Made by a program: the position numbers and the translations under genes
The notes under the pieces: generated by a model
Seen by the model: only the letters and a program-made list of their open reading frames with translations
Told to the model about the DNA's origin: nothing
The model's database searches: none
Source: Clostridia bacterium
GTDB lineage: Bacteria; Bacillota_A; Clostridia; Oscillospirales; Acutalibacteraceae
Length of the DNA: 7,558 nucleotides
Assembly: GCA_024699005.1 (NCBI GenBank)
Contig: JAILQN010000053.1
Coordinates: 1-7,558 of the forward strand
Reading direction: 5' to 3'
In this document: positions 1 to 6,019 of the stretch, one piece after another
Layout: every line of letters starts with the position of its first letter
Position numbering within the stretch: position 1 is the stretch's first letter

Positions 1-105
1 CCCGCGCTCATTCCCATACCCGGCATATCCGGAAACACGGGCTACGGTATGGAAATGGTCTCAAAATCAGTTGAGCAGGCAGTCGGTTCGGATATTTTGA
101 AGTGA
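1..105 (+). CDS. atpF: V/A-type ATP synthase subunit F, C-terminal fragment
   Basis: This is the 3' end of a gene that begins left of the window; 34 codons and a TGA stop (103-105) are visible in frame 1. The fragment reads PALIPIPG, then a Gly-rich stretch, then [11 protein letters not shown]. That matches the usual end of bacterial V/A-type subunit F, which has an IPIPG turn, a GxG segment, and a last helix ending in VxxAVGxDIL. Subunit F (about 100 residues; NtpG in Enterococcus hirae naming) binds subunit D in the central rotor stalk. It lies directly upstream of subunit A with a 22-base gap, as expected for the clostridial F-A-B-D order. The call rests on a short piece plus context, but both agree. 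No defect is visible in the part present. Confidence 0.9.
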   Translation, partial: PALIPIPGISGNTGYGMEMVSKSVEQAVGSDILK

Positions 106-127
106 TATAAGAGAGGACATCAACACT

Positions 128-1891
128 ATGGGTACAATACTGAAAGTCGCCGGTCCGCTTGTGGTTGCAGAAGGCATGCGCGACGCGAATATGTTCGACG
201 TCGTGCGTGTCAGCACCGAGCGTCTTATCGGCGAGATCATAGAGATGCGCGGCGATAAGGCCTCTATCCAGGTCTATGAAGAGACGGCAGGTCTCGGCAC
301 GGGCGAACCTGTGGAATCCACCGGAGAGCCCCTTTCCGTCGAGCTTGGTCCCGGGCTTATCCGCGGAATATTCGACGGCATCCAGAGACCGCTTGAAAAA
401 ATAATGGCTCTGACCGGCAACAATCTTACGCGCGGCGTAGAGGTTCCTGCTCTTGACAGAAGCATCAAATGGCATTTTACTCCTACCGTAAAAACCGGCG
501 ACTCTGTCGAACCGGGTGACGTTATCGGTACGGTTCAGGAGACGGACGTCGTCCTGCATAAAATAATGGTCCCGTTCGGAGTTAAGGGTTCCGTATACTT
601 CATCTCCGAAGGAGATTACACCGTTGATGAAAAGGTCGCAGTCATAAAAACAGATAAAGCGCATGTAAATATCACGATGCTGCAGAAATGGCCTGTCAGA
701 CGCGGCCGCCCGTATAAACGCAAGCTGTCGCCCGACACCCCGCTTATGACCGGTCAGAGAGTCGTCGACGCTCTGTTCCCCATCGCAAAAGGCGGCGTCG
801 CAGCAATTCCCGGTCCCTTCGGCAGCGGTAAGACTGTCACTCAGCACCAGCTCGCGAAATGGGCGGAGGCCGATATTGTCGTTTACATCGGCTGCGGTGA
901 ACGCGGCAACGAGATGACCGACGTTCTTAACGAGTTCCCCGAGCTTATCGATCCGCGCACCGGCAAGTCCCTTATGGAGCGCACCGTTCTGATCGCAAAC
1001 ACCTCCGATATGCCGGTTGCCGCGCGTGAAGCATCCATATATACAGGTATAACCATTGCCGAGTATTTCCGCGATATGGGATATTCTGTCGCGCTTATGG
1101 CGGATTCCACCTCACGCTGGGCGGAAGCTTTGAGGGAAATGTCCGGCCGTCTGGAAGAAATGCCCGGCGAGGAAGGCTATCCCGCATACCTTGGCAGCCG
1201 TCTTGCGCAGTTCTATGAGCGCGCCGGCAGAATCATTGCCCTCGGTTCGGACGATCGCGAAGCTTCTCTTTCCGTTATAGGCGCAGTTTCTCCCCCCGGC
1301 GGCGATATCTCTGAGCCTGTTTCTCAGGCTACTCTGCGTATCGTCAAGGTTTTCTGGGGTCTGGATGCTGCTCTTGCGTACAAGCGTCACTTCCCCGCTA
1401 TCAACTGGCTCACGTCATACTCGCTTTATGCCGACTCTCTGGGCAGATGGTTCAACGAAAACGTAGATCCCGGCTGGACTGCCGCCCGCGGCAGGCTTAT
1501 GGCTCTGCTCTCCGATGAAGCGGCTCTTGACGAAATAGTCAAGCTGGTAGGCATGGACGCACTCTCCCCGGCGGACAGGCTGAAAATGGAAGCCGCACGC
1601 TCCATCAGAGAGGACTTCCTGCATCAGCTTGCTTTCCACGAAGTCGACACCTACACATCCCCGCGCAAACAATATAAGATGATGTCACTCGTGCTCGCTT
1701 ATTACGATAAATGCACCGATGCCCTTGCAAAAGGCGCGGATATAGAGACTCTCGCATCTATTGCCTCACGCGAATCCATAGGCCGATTCAAATATACGAA
1801 AGAATCTGACGTCGATTCCGAATATAAACGCGTTTTGGATGAACTTGACGCCGATATCGACGCCGCCTGCGAGGAGAGCGAAGAATTCTGA
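128..1891 (+). CDS. atpA: V/A-type ATP synthase catalytic subunit A
   Basis: This 587-residue protein is full length for the family (about 580-600). Subunit A carries the catalytic nucleotide sites of the A3B3 head and makes or hydrolyses ATP on the cytoplasmic side of the membrane. In order, it shows an N-terminal beta barrel (about 1-70), the bulge or non-homologous insert typical of A subunits (about 110-185), the nucleotide-binding domain (to about 435) and a helical C-terminal domain. The Walker A loop GPFGSGKT is at 229-236, with K235 and T236 as phosphate and Mg contacts. The GERGNE motif puts the catalytic glutamate at E258. The Walker B strand ends at D326 in the ADSTSRWAE segment. 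The start at 128 has a GAGAGGA ribosome binding site at 111-117, 10 bases upstream, and gives the normal family N-terminus ([12 protein letters not shown]). It is co-transcribed with F, B and D. Nothing is missing. The sequence alone does not show whether the enzyme moves H+ or Na+, or which direction it favours, because the K-ring gene is outside the window. Confidence 0.98.
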   Translation: MGTILKVAGPLVVAEGMRDANMFDVVRVSTERLIGEIIEMRGDKASIQVYEETAGLGTGEPVESTGEPLSVELGPGLIRGIFDGIQRPLEKIMALTGNNLTRGVEVPALDRSIKWHFTPTVKTGDSVEPGDVIGTVQETDVVLHKIMVPFGVKGSVYFISEGDYTVDEKVAVIKTDKAHVNITMLQKWPVRRGRPYKRKLSPDTPLMTGQRVVDALFPIAKGGVAAIPGPFGSGKTVTQHQLAKWAEADIVVYIGCGERGNEMTDVLNEFPELIDPRTGKSLMERTVLIANTSDMPVAAREASIYTGITIAEYFRDMGYSVALMADSTSRWAEALREMSGRLEEMPGEEGYPAYLGSRLAQFYERAGRIIALGSDDREASLSVIGAVSPPGGDISEPVSQATLRIVKVFWGLDAALAYKRHFPAINWLTSYSLYADSLGRWFNENVDPGWTAARGRLMALLSDEAALDEIVKLVGMDALSPADRLKMEAARSIREDFLHQLAFHEVDTYTSPRKQYKMMSLVLAYYDKCTDALAKGADIETLASIASRESIGRFKYTKESDVDSEYKRVLDELDADIDAACEESEEF

Positions 1892-1943
1892 GTTATCAGC
1901 TTTCTGCCATTTATATTACAGACGATGAAAGGATAGAATATAT

Positions 1944-3308
1944 ATGCCCAAAGAGTACCGCACCATACAGGAAGTCGCCGGACCCCTTATGCTTGTCCGA
2001 GGTGTTGAAGGCGTAAAATATGAGGAGCTGGGTGAGATAGAGCTTGCCAACGGCGAAATCAGGCGCTGCCGTGTGCTCGAGGTGGACGGTTCAAACGTGC
2101 TTGTACAGCTTTTTGAGAGCTCCACCGGTATCAATCTTGCGGACAGCAAGGTCAGATTCTTAGGGCGGCAGATGGAATTAGGTGTTTCCCGCGATATGCT
2201 CGGGCGCGTTTTCGACGGTCTCGGCAGACCTATCGACGGCGGACCGGAGATCCTGCCCGAAAAGCGCCTGAACACCAACGGTCTTCCCATGAATCCCTCT
2301 GCCAGGGCTTATCCTCAGGAATTCATCCAGACCGGCATTTCCGCCATCGACGGCCTTAACACGCTGGTCCGCGGTCAGAAGCTCCCGATATTCTCCGCGT
2401 CCGGTCTGCCCCACGCAAACCTTGCGGCTCAGATCGCAAGGCAGGCGAAGGTCAGGGGCAAAAACGAGCAGTTCGCCGTTGTGTTTGCTGCAATGGGCAT
2501 CACCTTTGAGGAATCCGATTTCTTTGTCCAGTCCTTCCGCGAGACAGGCGCTCTGGACAGAACGGTCATGTTCACAAACCTTGCCAACGACCCGGCCATC
2601 GAGCGTATCGCTACTCCGAAAATGGCTCTGACAGCCGCCGAGTATCTCGCTTTCGATCTGGATATGCACGTTCTGGTCATCCTCACCGATATCACGAACT
2701 ACGCCGACGCCCTGCGTGAGGTCAGCGCCGCGCGTAAAGAGGTCCCCGGCAGACGCGGTTATCCCGGCTACATGTACACAGACCTTGCGTCCATCTACGA
2801 GCGTGCCGGCAGGCAAAGGGGCAAGAACGGTTCCATTACCATGATACCTATTCTGTCCATGCCCGAGGACGACAAGACTCACCCGATCCCCGACCTTACC
2901 GGATATATCACAGAGGGTCAGATCATCCTTTCCCGCGCGCTCTACAGGCAGGGTGTCACTCCCCCTGTGGACGTTCTCCCCTCCCTTTCCCGTCTGAAAG
3001 ATAAGGGTATAGGCGTCGGCAGGACCCGCGAGGACCACTCCAGCACCATGAACCAGCTTTTCGCGGCTTACGCCAGGGGCAAGGACGCGAAGGAGCTTAT
3101 GGTGGTCCTGGGCGAAGCGGCCCTCACCGACATGGATAAATTATATGCAAAATTCTCGGATGAGTTCGAGGCAAAATACGTTTCGCAGGGCTATAATACC
3201 GACCGTTCCATAGAGGAAACTCTTGATCTCGGATGGGAGCTCCTGCGTATACTGCCCAGAAGCGAGCTTAAGCGTATTGGCACCGAGATGCTTGACAAAT
3301 ACTATTAA
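1944..3308 (+). CDS. atpB: V/A-type ATP synthase regulatory subunit B
   Basis: This 454-residue protein is full length for the family (about 455-470). Subunit B alternates with A in the A3B3 head and completes the catalytic sites at the A-B interface. It has an N-terminal beta barrel (about 1-75), a RecA-like core (about 76-355) and a helical C-terminal domain. The P-loop position carries the family's non-catalytic form SASGLPHAN (151-159) with no Walker lysine, which is normal for [15 protein letters not shown] (268-281) is a family signature. In the LPSLSRL segment, R350 is the arginine finger that reaches into the catalytic site of A. The start at 1944 is preceded by AAAGGA (1928-1933) with a 10-base spacer. 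The 52-base gap after A shows no terminator, so the genes read as one operon. No anomaly is seen. Confidence 0.98.
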   Translation: MPKEYRTIQEVAGPLMLVRGVEGVKYEELGEIELANGEIRRCRVLEVDGSNVLVQLFESSTGINLADSKVRFLGRQMELGVSRDMLGRVFDGLGRPIDGGPEILPEKRLNTNGLPMNPSARAYPQEFIQTGISAIDGLNTLVRGQKLPIFSASGLPHANLAAQIARQAKVRGKNEQFAVVFAAMGITFEESDFFVQSFRETGALDRTVMFTNLANDPAIERIATPKMALTAAEYLAFDLDMHVLVILTDITNYADALREVSAARKEVPGRRGYPGYMYTDLASIYERAGRQRGKNGSITMIPILSMPEDDKTHPIPDLTGYITEGQIILSRALYRQGVTPPVDVLPSLSRLKDKGIGVGRTREDHSSTMNQLFAAYARGKDAKELMVVLGEAALTDMDKLYAKFSDEFEAKYVSQGYNTDRSIEETLDLGWELLRILPRSELKRIGTEMLDKYY

Positions 3309-3315
3309 ACAGATC

Positions 3316-3978
3316 ATGGCTATTCTGAATGTAAACCCGACCCGTATGGAGCTTACGAATCTTAAGCGTAAGCTCGTTACGGCGCGTCGCGGACACAAGC
3401 TTCTTAAGGACAAGCGGGATGAGCTTATGCGTCAGTTCATGCTGCTCATCCGCGAAAACAAAGAGCTTCGTGCAAGCGTCGAGAAACGCATATCGGAAGC
3501 GAACGCCCATATGGCTGTCGCCCGCAGCGTCATGTCCGCGGAGGAGGTCGGCGCCGCCCTGATGGTTCCGACACAGGAGGTCGGGGTCGAGGTAAAGATC
3601 AAAAACGTCATGAGCGCCCTCATTCCCGAATACGAGTGCAAATTCAGGTCGCCCGATTCCGCCGATATCTATCCCTACGGCTTCGCCTTCACATCCGCCG
3701 ATCTGGATTACGCCGTCGCTTCTCTTTCGGATATCCTGCCGGATCTCATGCGCCTTGCCGAGATCGAAAAGTCCTGCCAGTTAATGGCAGCGGAAATAGA
3801 AAAAACCCGTCGCAGAGTCAACGCCCTTGAACACGTTATGATCCCGCGGTATGAGGAGACCATCCGCTATATCACCATGAAGCTGGACGAAAACGAACGC
3901 AGCGCCACCATACGGATCATGAAGGTCAAGGATATGATCCTGGAGGACGCACGGAAGAAAGCGTTAAGCAACGGTTAA
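3316..3978 (+). CDS. atpD: V/A-type ATP synthase subunit D (central stalk)
   Basis: This 220-residue protein is the rotor shaft subunit that runs up through the A3B3 head and, with F, transmits rotation to the membrane ring. The family signature is clear: PTRMEL (8-13), RRGHKLLKDKRDEL (24-37) and, near the C-terminus, RRRVNALEHVMIP (165-177). Long N- and C-terminal helices that would form the coiled-coil shaft flank a shorter, less conserved middle. The reading frame is open upstream to an ATG at 3223, but those extra 31 codons overlap the end of subunit B in another frame. The start at 3316 gives the standard N-terminus MAILNVNPTRMEL. It lies 7 bases after the B stop and has no clear Shine-Dalgarno sequence, so translation is probably coupled to termination on B. 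It is the last gene of the operon and is followed by a hairpin terminator. Function is very secure; the start is slightly less so. Confidence 0.96.
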   Translation: MAILNVNPTRMELTNLKRKLVTARRGHKLLKDKRDELMRQFMLLIRENKELRASVEKRISEANAHMAVARSVMSAEEVGAALMVPTQEVGVEVKIKNVMSALIPEYECKFRSPDSADIYPYGFAFTSADLDYAVASLSDILPDLMRLAEIEKSCQLMAAEIEKTRRRVNALEHVMIPRYEETIRYITMKLDENERSATIRIMKVKDMILEDARKKALSNG

Positions 3979-3986
3979 AGACATCG

Positions 3987-4028
3987 TATAATACAAGACC
4001 CTCCCGTACGGAAGGGTCTCGTATTATA
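3987..4028. terminator. Bidirectional hairpin terminator between convergent genes
   Basis: A 19-bp stem with a GTAC loop (4006-4009) fills most of the 80-base gap between subunit D and the convergent phosphoesterase-like gene. The stem is made of TATAATAC (3987-3994) with GTATTATA (4021-4028), AGACCCT (3996-4002) with AGGGTCT (4013-4019), and CC with GG next to the loop. Two positions are A-C mismatches when transcribed from the + strand but become G-U pairs from the - strand. There is no pure U-run on either side; the AT-rich outer arms may play that part. Termination of both genes is inferred from position and structure. Confidence 0.8.
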
Positions 4029-4058
4029 TATCAACGGGAGTTGCCTCCCTGTAAGGAA

Positions 4059-5780
4059 TCAGCCGCCGAAACGGGAGAACAGATTCCTGAAGAAGTTTAT
4101 GATGGCGTTGAAGAAGTTTGCGAGCCGTTCAAGTATGGAGACCGTCGTCTGTACAGGAGCGTCACGGTAGTTATCGTAACCCGCGAGTGTGTAGCTGTAG
4201 GTATCCGCCGGATTGGCGTCAACGCAGATAAGATCGAACAGAGCCGCACAGCCGTCGGCAACTGTCTGCAGTATCATCTGCCTGTTGACAGGATCGGAGG
4301 CGTACTCCTGCGCGTTGGCAGGCAGCGTGATGCTGACACGGCGGGCTATATCGTCCAGCACCAGAAGGAACGTCTCGCTGTCAAGCTGAGAAAGTGCGTA
4401 ATTGATGCATACGGCGGCGCCGTTAAGGATAAGCTTGCCGAGATCGGAAGTGGAGTAAACCTGCTCGTCCCCGTGGATCACCTGCTGTATGACGGCGATA
4501 AGCGCTGTCTCATAGGTATCGTAATCCAGCCCCTCCGGTATATCGGCTTCATAATCCGCAGCTATCGAAGCGAAGGTATCTCCCTCACCGTAAAGCGGCT
4601 TGTTGATTATCTCCTTGATCGCGGGAACAGTGGTATCAAGAGTTCCGAATATGTTGCGGTAGTAAGCCGGACGCATGGAGAATTTCTTCATAAGTATCTC
4701 CTTGGCGCCGTCCACAGTCAGCTGATCTTCTATATAGGTTCCGAGCCCGACAGCCTGAAACGCCTTCGCGTAGGATGTGAAGCTGTTCGCGAGCGCTGCG
4801 CTCATCTGATTGCTGCAATGCAGACCCTCGGTGTCTATCTGATCTATGAAATATGAGTTGAGAGATACGGTGTTGCTGAACGTAACCGTTCTGTATGTAG
4901 CCGGGAAAGCGGTAAGCGAACCGGTGCAGACGTCGTATATTGCCTGAGAACCGTTAAAGGAGTTAACTGCGATATCATTTGCCCCAACGGAACCCGTAAA
5001 CGTATATTTGATCTGCCAGCTTGCAAAATCACGTACAAGAGTCTCATCTTCGAAAGCGACTTTGTCTTTCATCAGCTCGGGAACATGATTGATAAGGCTC
5101 GAGCTCATAAGACCTATAAGGCGCTTGCCCTGCGCTTCGGCAACAGCTGCCTGAGATTCCACCCACGCAAGGACTGAGTCCTTATTGGACATCGTATCGA
5201 TGGCGATAAGCCTGTAATTGGAATCAAGGTCTGCGGTGTAGGAGCAGGAATCGGGATCGACCGCGTAGGCGTTCACATAAGTGACCTGACGCCAGATCTC
5301 TTTGAAAGCGGCGACGGATATACCTTCGTCTCTGCCGTTCTCCGCCTTAACGTCACGCTCGCCGTCGATAACGAAGACTTTTTTGCCGGTCTCCCGGGCA
5401 AAAGTCGCGAAACGCTCGGCAAGTGCGCGCTCCTCGGCCTCGGTGATAACGCTGTCCGGCTCGGTCTCGGTGCCGTCGAAGCCGCCGTTCGCGAGGCTGC
5501 CTGCGATCAGGACGACCTTTGCGGACGATTCCGCAGCTTTGTCAAGGAATGCCTCCAGTGCGGCACGGGAAGCGAACATCACCGGCGATATGCCGTAAGC
5601 GCTGTTGTAAAGTTCGCTGGTATTGCGTTCCTGAGGACCGCTTTCGGATTCAAGATAGCTGACCTGAGGGTCGGAAGCGACAATGACTTCAAGCGGAGTA
5701 TCATCCGCAGCGAATGCGCAAAGCGGAACAAAAGTAAAGATCATTATAAGCGAAAGAATGACTGCAAGTGTGCGTTTCAT
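4059..5780 (-). CDS. Secreted metallophosphoesterase-like protein, probable pseudoenzyme
   Basis: This 573-residue protein begins with a signal peptide: MKRT, a hydrophobic core to about residue 20, and a likely cut after A24 in CAFA-ADD. The mature part follows the order of secreted calcineurin-like phosphoesterases of Clostridia. VIVASDPQVSY (32-42) stands where SDxH is expected, so D37 is kept but His is Q39. IAGSLANGG (92-100) replaces GDLxxNG, with the metal-bridging Asp now S95. VIDGERD (137-143) replaces GNHD, with Asn-His now E141-R142. LMSSSLINH (224-232) replaces the HHxLxxH segment, with Ser where the ligand His is expected. FTGSVGANDI (261-270) replaces GHxHxxDI, losing both His. 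The fold is therefore likely kept while the two-metal centre is not. A helical region of unknown role (about 300-545) follows, then a Phe-rich amphipathic tail (548-573). The start at 5780 is chosen because GGAGGA (5786-5791) lies 5 bases upstream and a signal peptide follows at once; an in-frame ATG at 5825 would put 15 unrelated residues in front. It could still have activity through another mechanism. The family call is from motif layout by eye. Confidence 0.78.
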   Translation of the reverse strand: MKRTLAVILSLIMIFTFVPLCAFAADDTPLEVIVASDPQVSYLESESGPQERNTSELYNSAYGISPVMFASRAALEAFLDKAAESSAKVVLIAGSLANGGFDGTETEPDSVITEAEERALAERFATFARETGKKVFVIDGERDVKAENGRDEGISVAAFKEIWRQVTYVNAYAVDPDSCSYTADLDSNYRLIAIDTMSNKDSVLAWVESQAAVAEAQGKRLIGLMSSSLINHVPELMKDKVAFEDETLVRDFASWQIKYTFTGSVGANDIAVNSFNGSQAIYDVCTGSLTAFPATYRTVTFSNTVSLNSYFIDQIDTEGLHCSNQMSAALANSFTSYAKAFQAVGLGTYIEDQLTVDGAKEILMKKFSMRPAYYRNIFGTLDTTVPAIKEIINKPLYGEGDTFASIAADYEADIPEGLDYDTYETALIAVIQQVIHGDEQVYSTSDLGKLILNGAAVCINYALSQLDSETFLLVLDDIARRVSITLPANAQEYASDPVNRQMILQTVADGCAALFDLICVDANPADTYSYTLAGYDNYRDAPVQTTVSILERLANFFNAIINFFRNLFSRFGG

Positions 5781-5826
5781 TGGTATCCTCCGTAAAGCAA
5801 AATATCGGACATTCAAATACATCAAT

Positions 5827-5855
5827 ATTTTATCAGTTTATGAACAATTTGTAAA
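5827..5855 (-). promoter_or_regulatory. Promoter of the phosphoesterase-like gene
   Basis: Reading the - strand, a TTTACA -35 box (5850-5855) and a TAAAAT -10 box (5827-5832) are separated by exactly 17 bases. Transcription would start near 5820, leaving a 5' leader of about 40 bases that contains the GGAGGA ribosome binding site. The match to the housekeeping sigma consensus is 5 of 6 at each box. The spacer holds one copy of the shared 15-bp element described separately. Confidence 0.65.
5838..5852 (-). promoter_or_regulatory. Shared promoter element, copy 1 (candidate operator)
   Basis: On the - strand these 15 bases read ACAAATTGTTCATAA. They match the copy at 5952-5966 on the + strand at 14 of 15 positions. 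The first nine bases form a small dyad, ACAA-A-TTGT. The element lies in the spacer of the leftward promoter and touches its -35 box, a typical place for a repressor site. Binding by a regulator is an inference; with AT-rich DNA, chance similarity is possible. Confidence 0.45.
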
Positions 5856-5856
5856 T

Positions 5857-5875
5857 AGATTTTTATAAAAAATCT
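5857..5875. repeat. Perfect AT-rich inverted repeat upstream of the leftward promoter
   Basis: AGATTTTT (5857-5864) and AAAAATCT (5868-5875) are perfect 8-base inverted arms around a 3-base centre. The repeat sits just upstream of the leftward -35 box. It could be a protein-binding site, an UP-type element, or simply a product of the T/A-rich composition. It is unlikely to be a terminator because no gene reads into it. Confidence 0.4.
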
Positions 5876-5938
5876 TGCACAAATTTATATCTGTTATTTT
5901 ATTGATACTGCTGAAAATATTTGTTTTTCAAAAAGATA

Positions 5939-5967
5939 TTGAAATTTGTTCACAAATTGTTTATAAT
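5939..5967 (+). promoter_or_regulatory. Promoter of the LamG-like surface protein gene
   Basis: A TTGAAA -35 box (5939-5944) and a perfect TATAAT -10 box (5962-5967) are separated by 17 bases. Transcription would start near 5974, giving a leader of about 46 bases with the ribosome binding site GGAAAGGA at 6003-6010. This is the strongest promoter match in the window. The spacer contains a 7-base inverted repeat, AATTTGT (5943-5949) and ACAAATT (5952-5958), and the second copy of the shared element. Confidence 0.75.
5952..5966 (+). promoter_or_regulatory. Shared promoter element, copy 2 (candidate operator)
   Basis: These bases read ACAAATTGTTTATAA and differ by one base from the copy at 5838-5852 on the other strand. 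Here the element runs into the TATAAT -10 box, so a bound protein would block RNA polymerase. The left half also takes part in the inverted repeat 5943-5958. The opposite orientations mean that each copy has the same polarity relative to its own promoter. Confidence 0.45.
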
Positions 5968-5985
5968 TTATGAGAATAATTATGT

Positions 5986-6000
5986 AGGGGTTTATGCCCT
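5986..6000 (+). other. Small hairpin in the leader of the LamG-like gene
   Basis: AGGG (5986-5989) can pair with CCCT (5997-6000) around a 7-base loop, ending just before the ribosome binding site at 6003-6010. With only four pairs it is weak. It might modestly affect mRNA stability or ribosome access. I see no known riboswitch here. Confidence 0.25.
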
Positions 6001-6019
6001 TTGGAAAGGACAATTTTCT

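Noticed and set aside
8..847. 279-codon open frame on the - strand opposite subunit A
   Set aside because: It lies wholly antisense to the intact catalytic subunit gene, shows no recognisable family, and is explained by the codon bias of the real gene.
2391..2420. Missing Walker A lysine in ATP synthase subunit B as a sign of degeneration
   Set aside because: The SASGLPHAN sequence at this position is the normal form for V/A-type B subunits, which are not catalytic.
2178..3038. 286-codon open frame on the - strand opposite subunit B
   Set aside because: It is antisense to a highly conserved gene with all family motifs and has no motif or credible leader of its own.
3223..3315. Upstream extension of subunit D to an ATG at 3223
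   Set aside because: It would overlap the last part of subunit B and add 31 residues unlike any subunit D; the ATG at 3316 gives the normal family N-terminus.
4041..4856. 271-codon open frame on the + strand opposite the phosphoesterase-like gene
   Set aside because: The opposite strand carries a coherent protein with signal peptide, motif order and ribosome binding site; this frame has none of these and overlaps the terminator region.
5709..5730. Possible lipoprotein signal at Cys21 of the phosphoesterase-like protein
   Set aside because: The residues before the Cys are VPL; a lipobox needs a small residue (Gly, Ala or Ser) just before the Cys, so ordinary signal peptidase cleavage is more likely.
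5781..5825. Earlier start of the phosphoesterase-like protein at 5825
   Set aside because: It would place a 15-residue unrelated segment ahead of a well-formed signal peptide and would ignore the GGAGGA site, and it begins almost at the predicted transcription start.
5974..6019. Riboswitch in the leader of the LamG-like gene
   Set aside because: The leader is only about 46 bases with a single four-pair hairpin, too short for a known riboswitch class with an expression platform.
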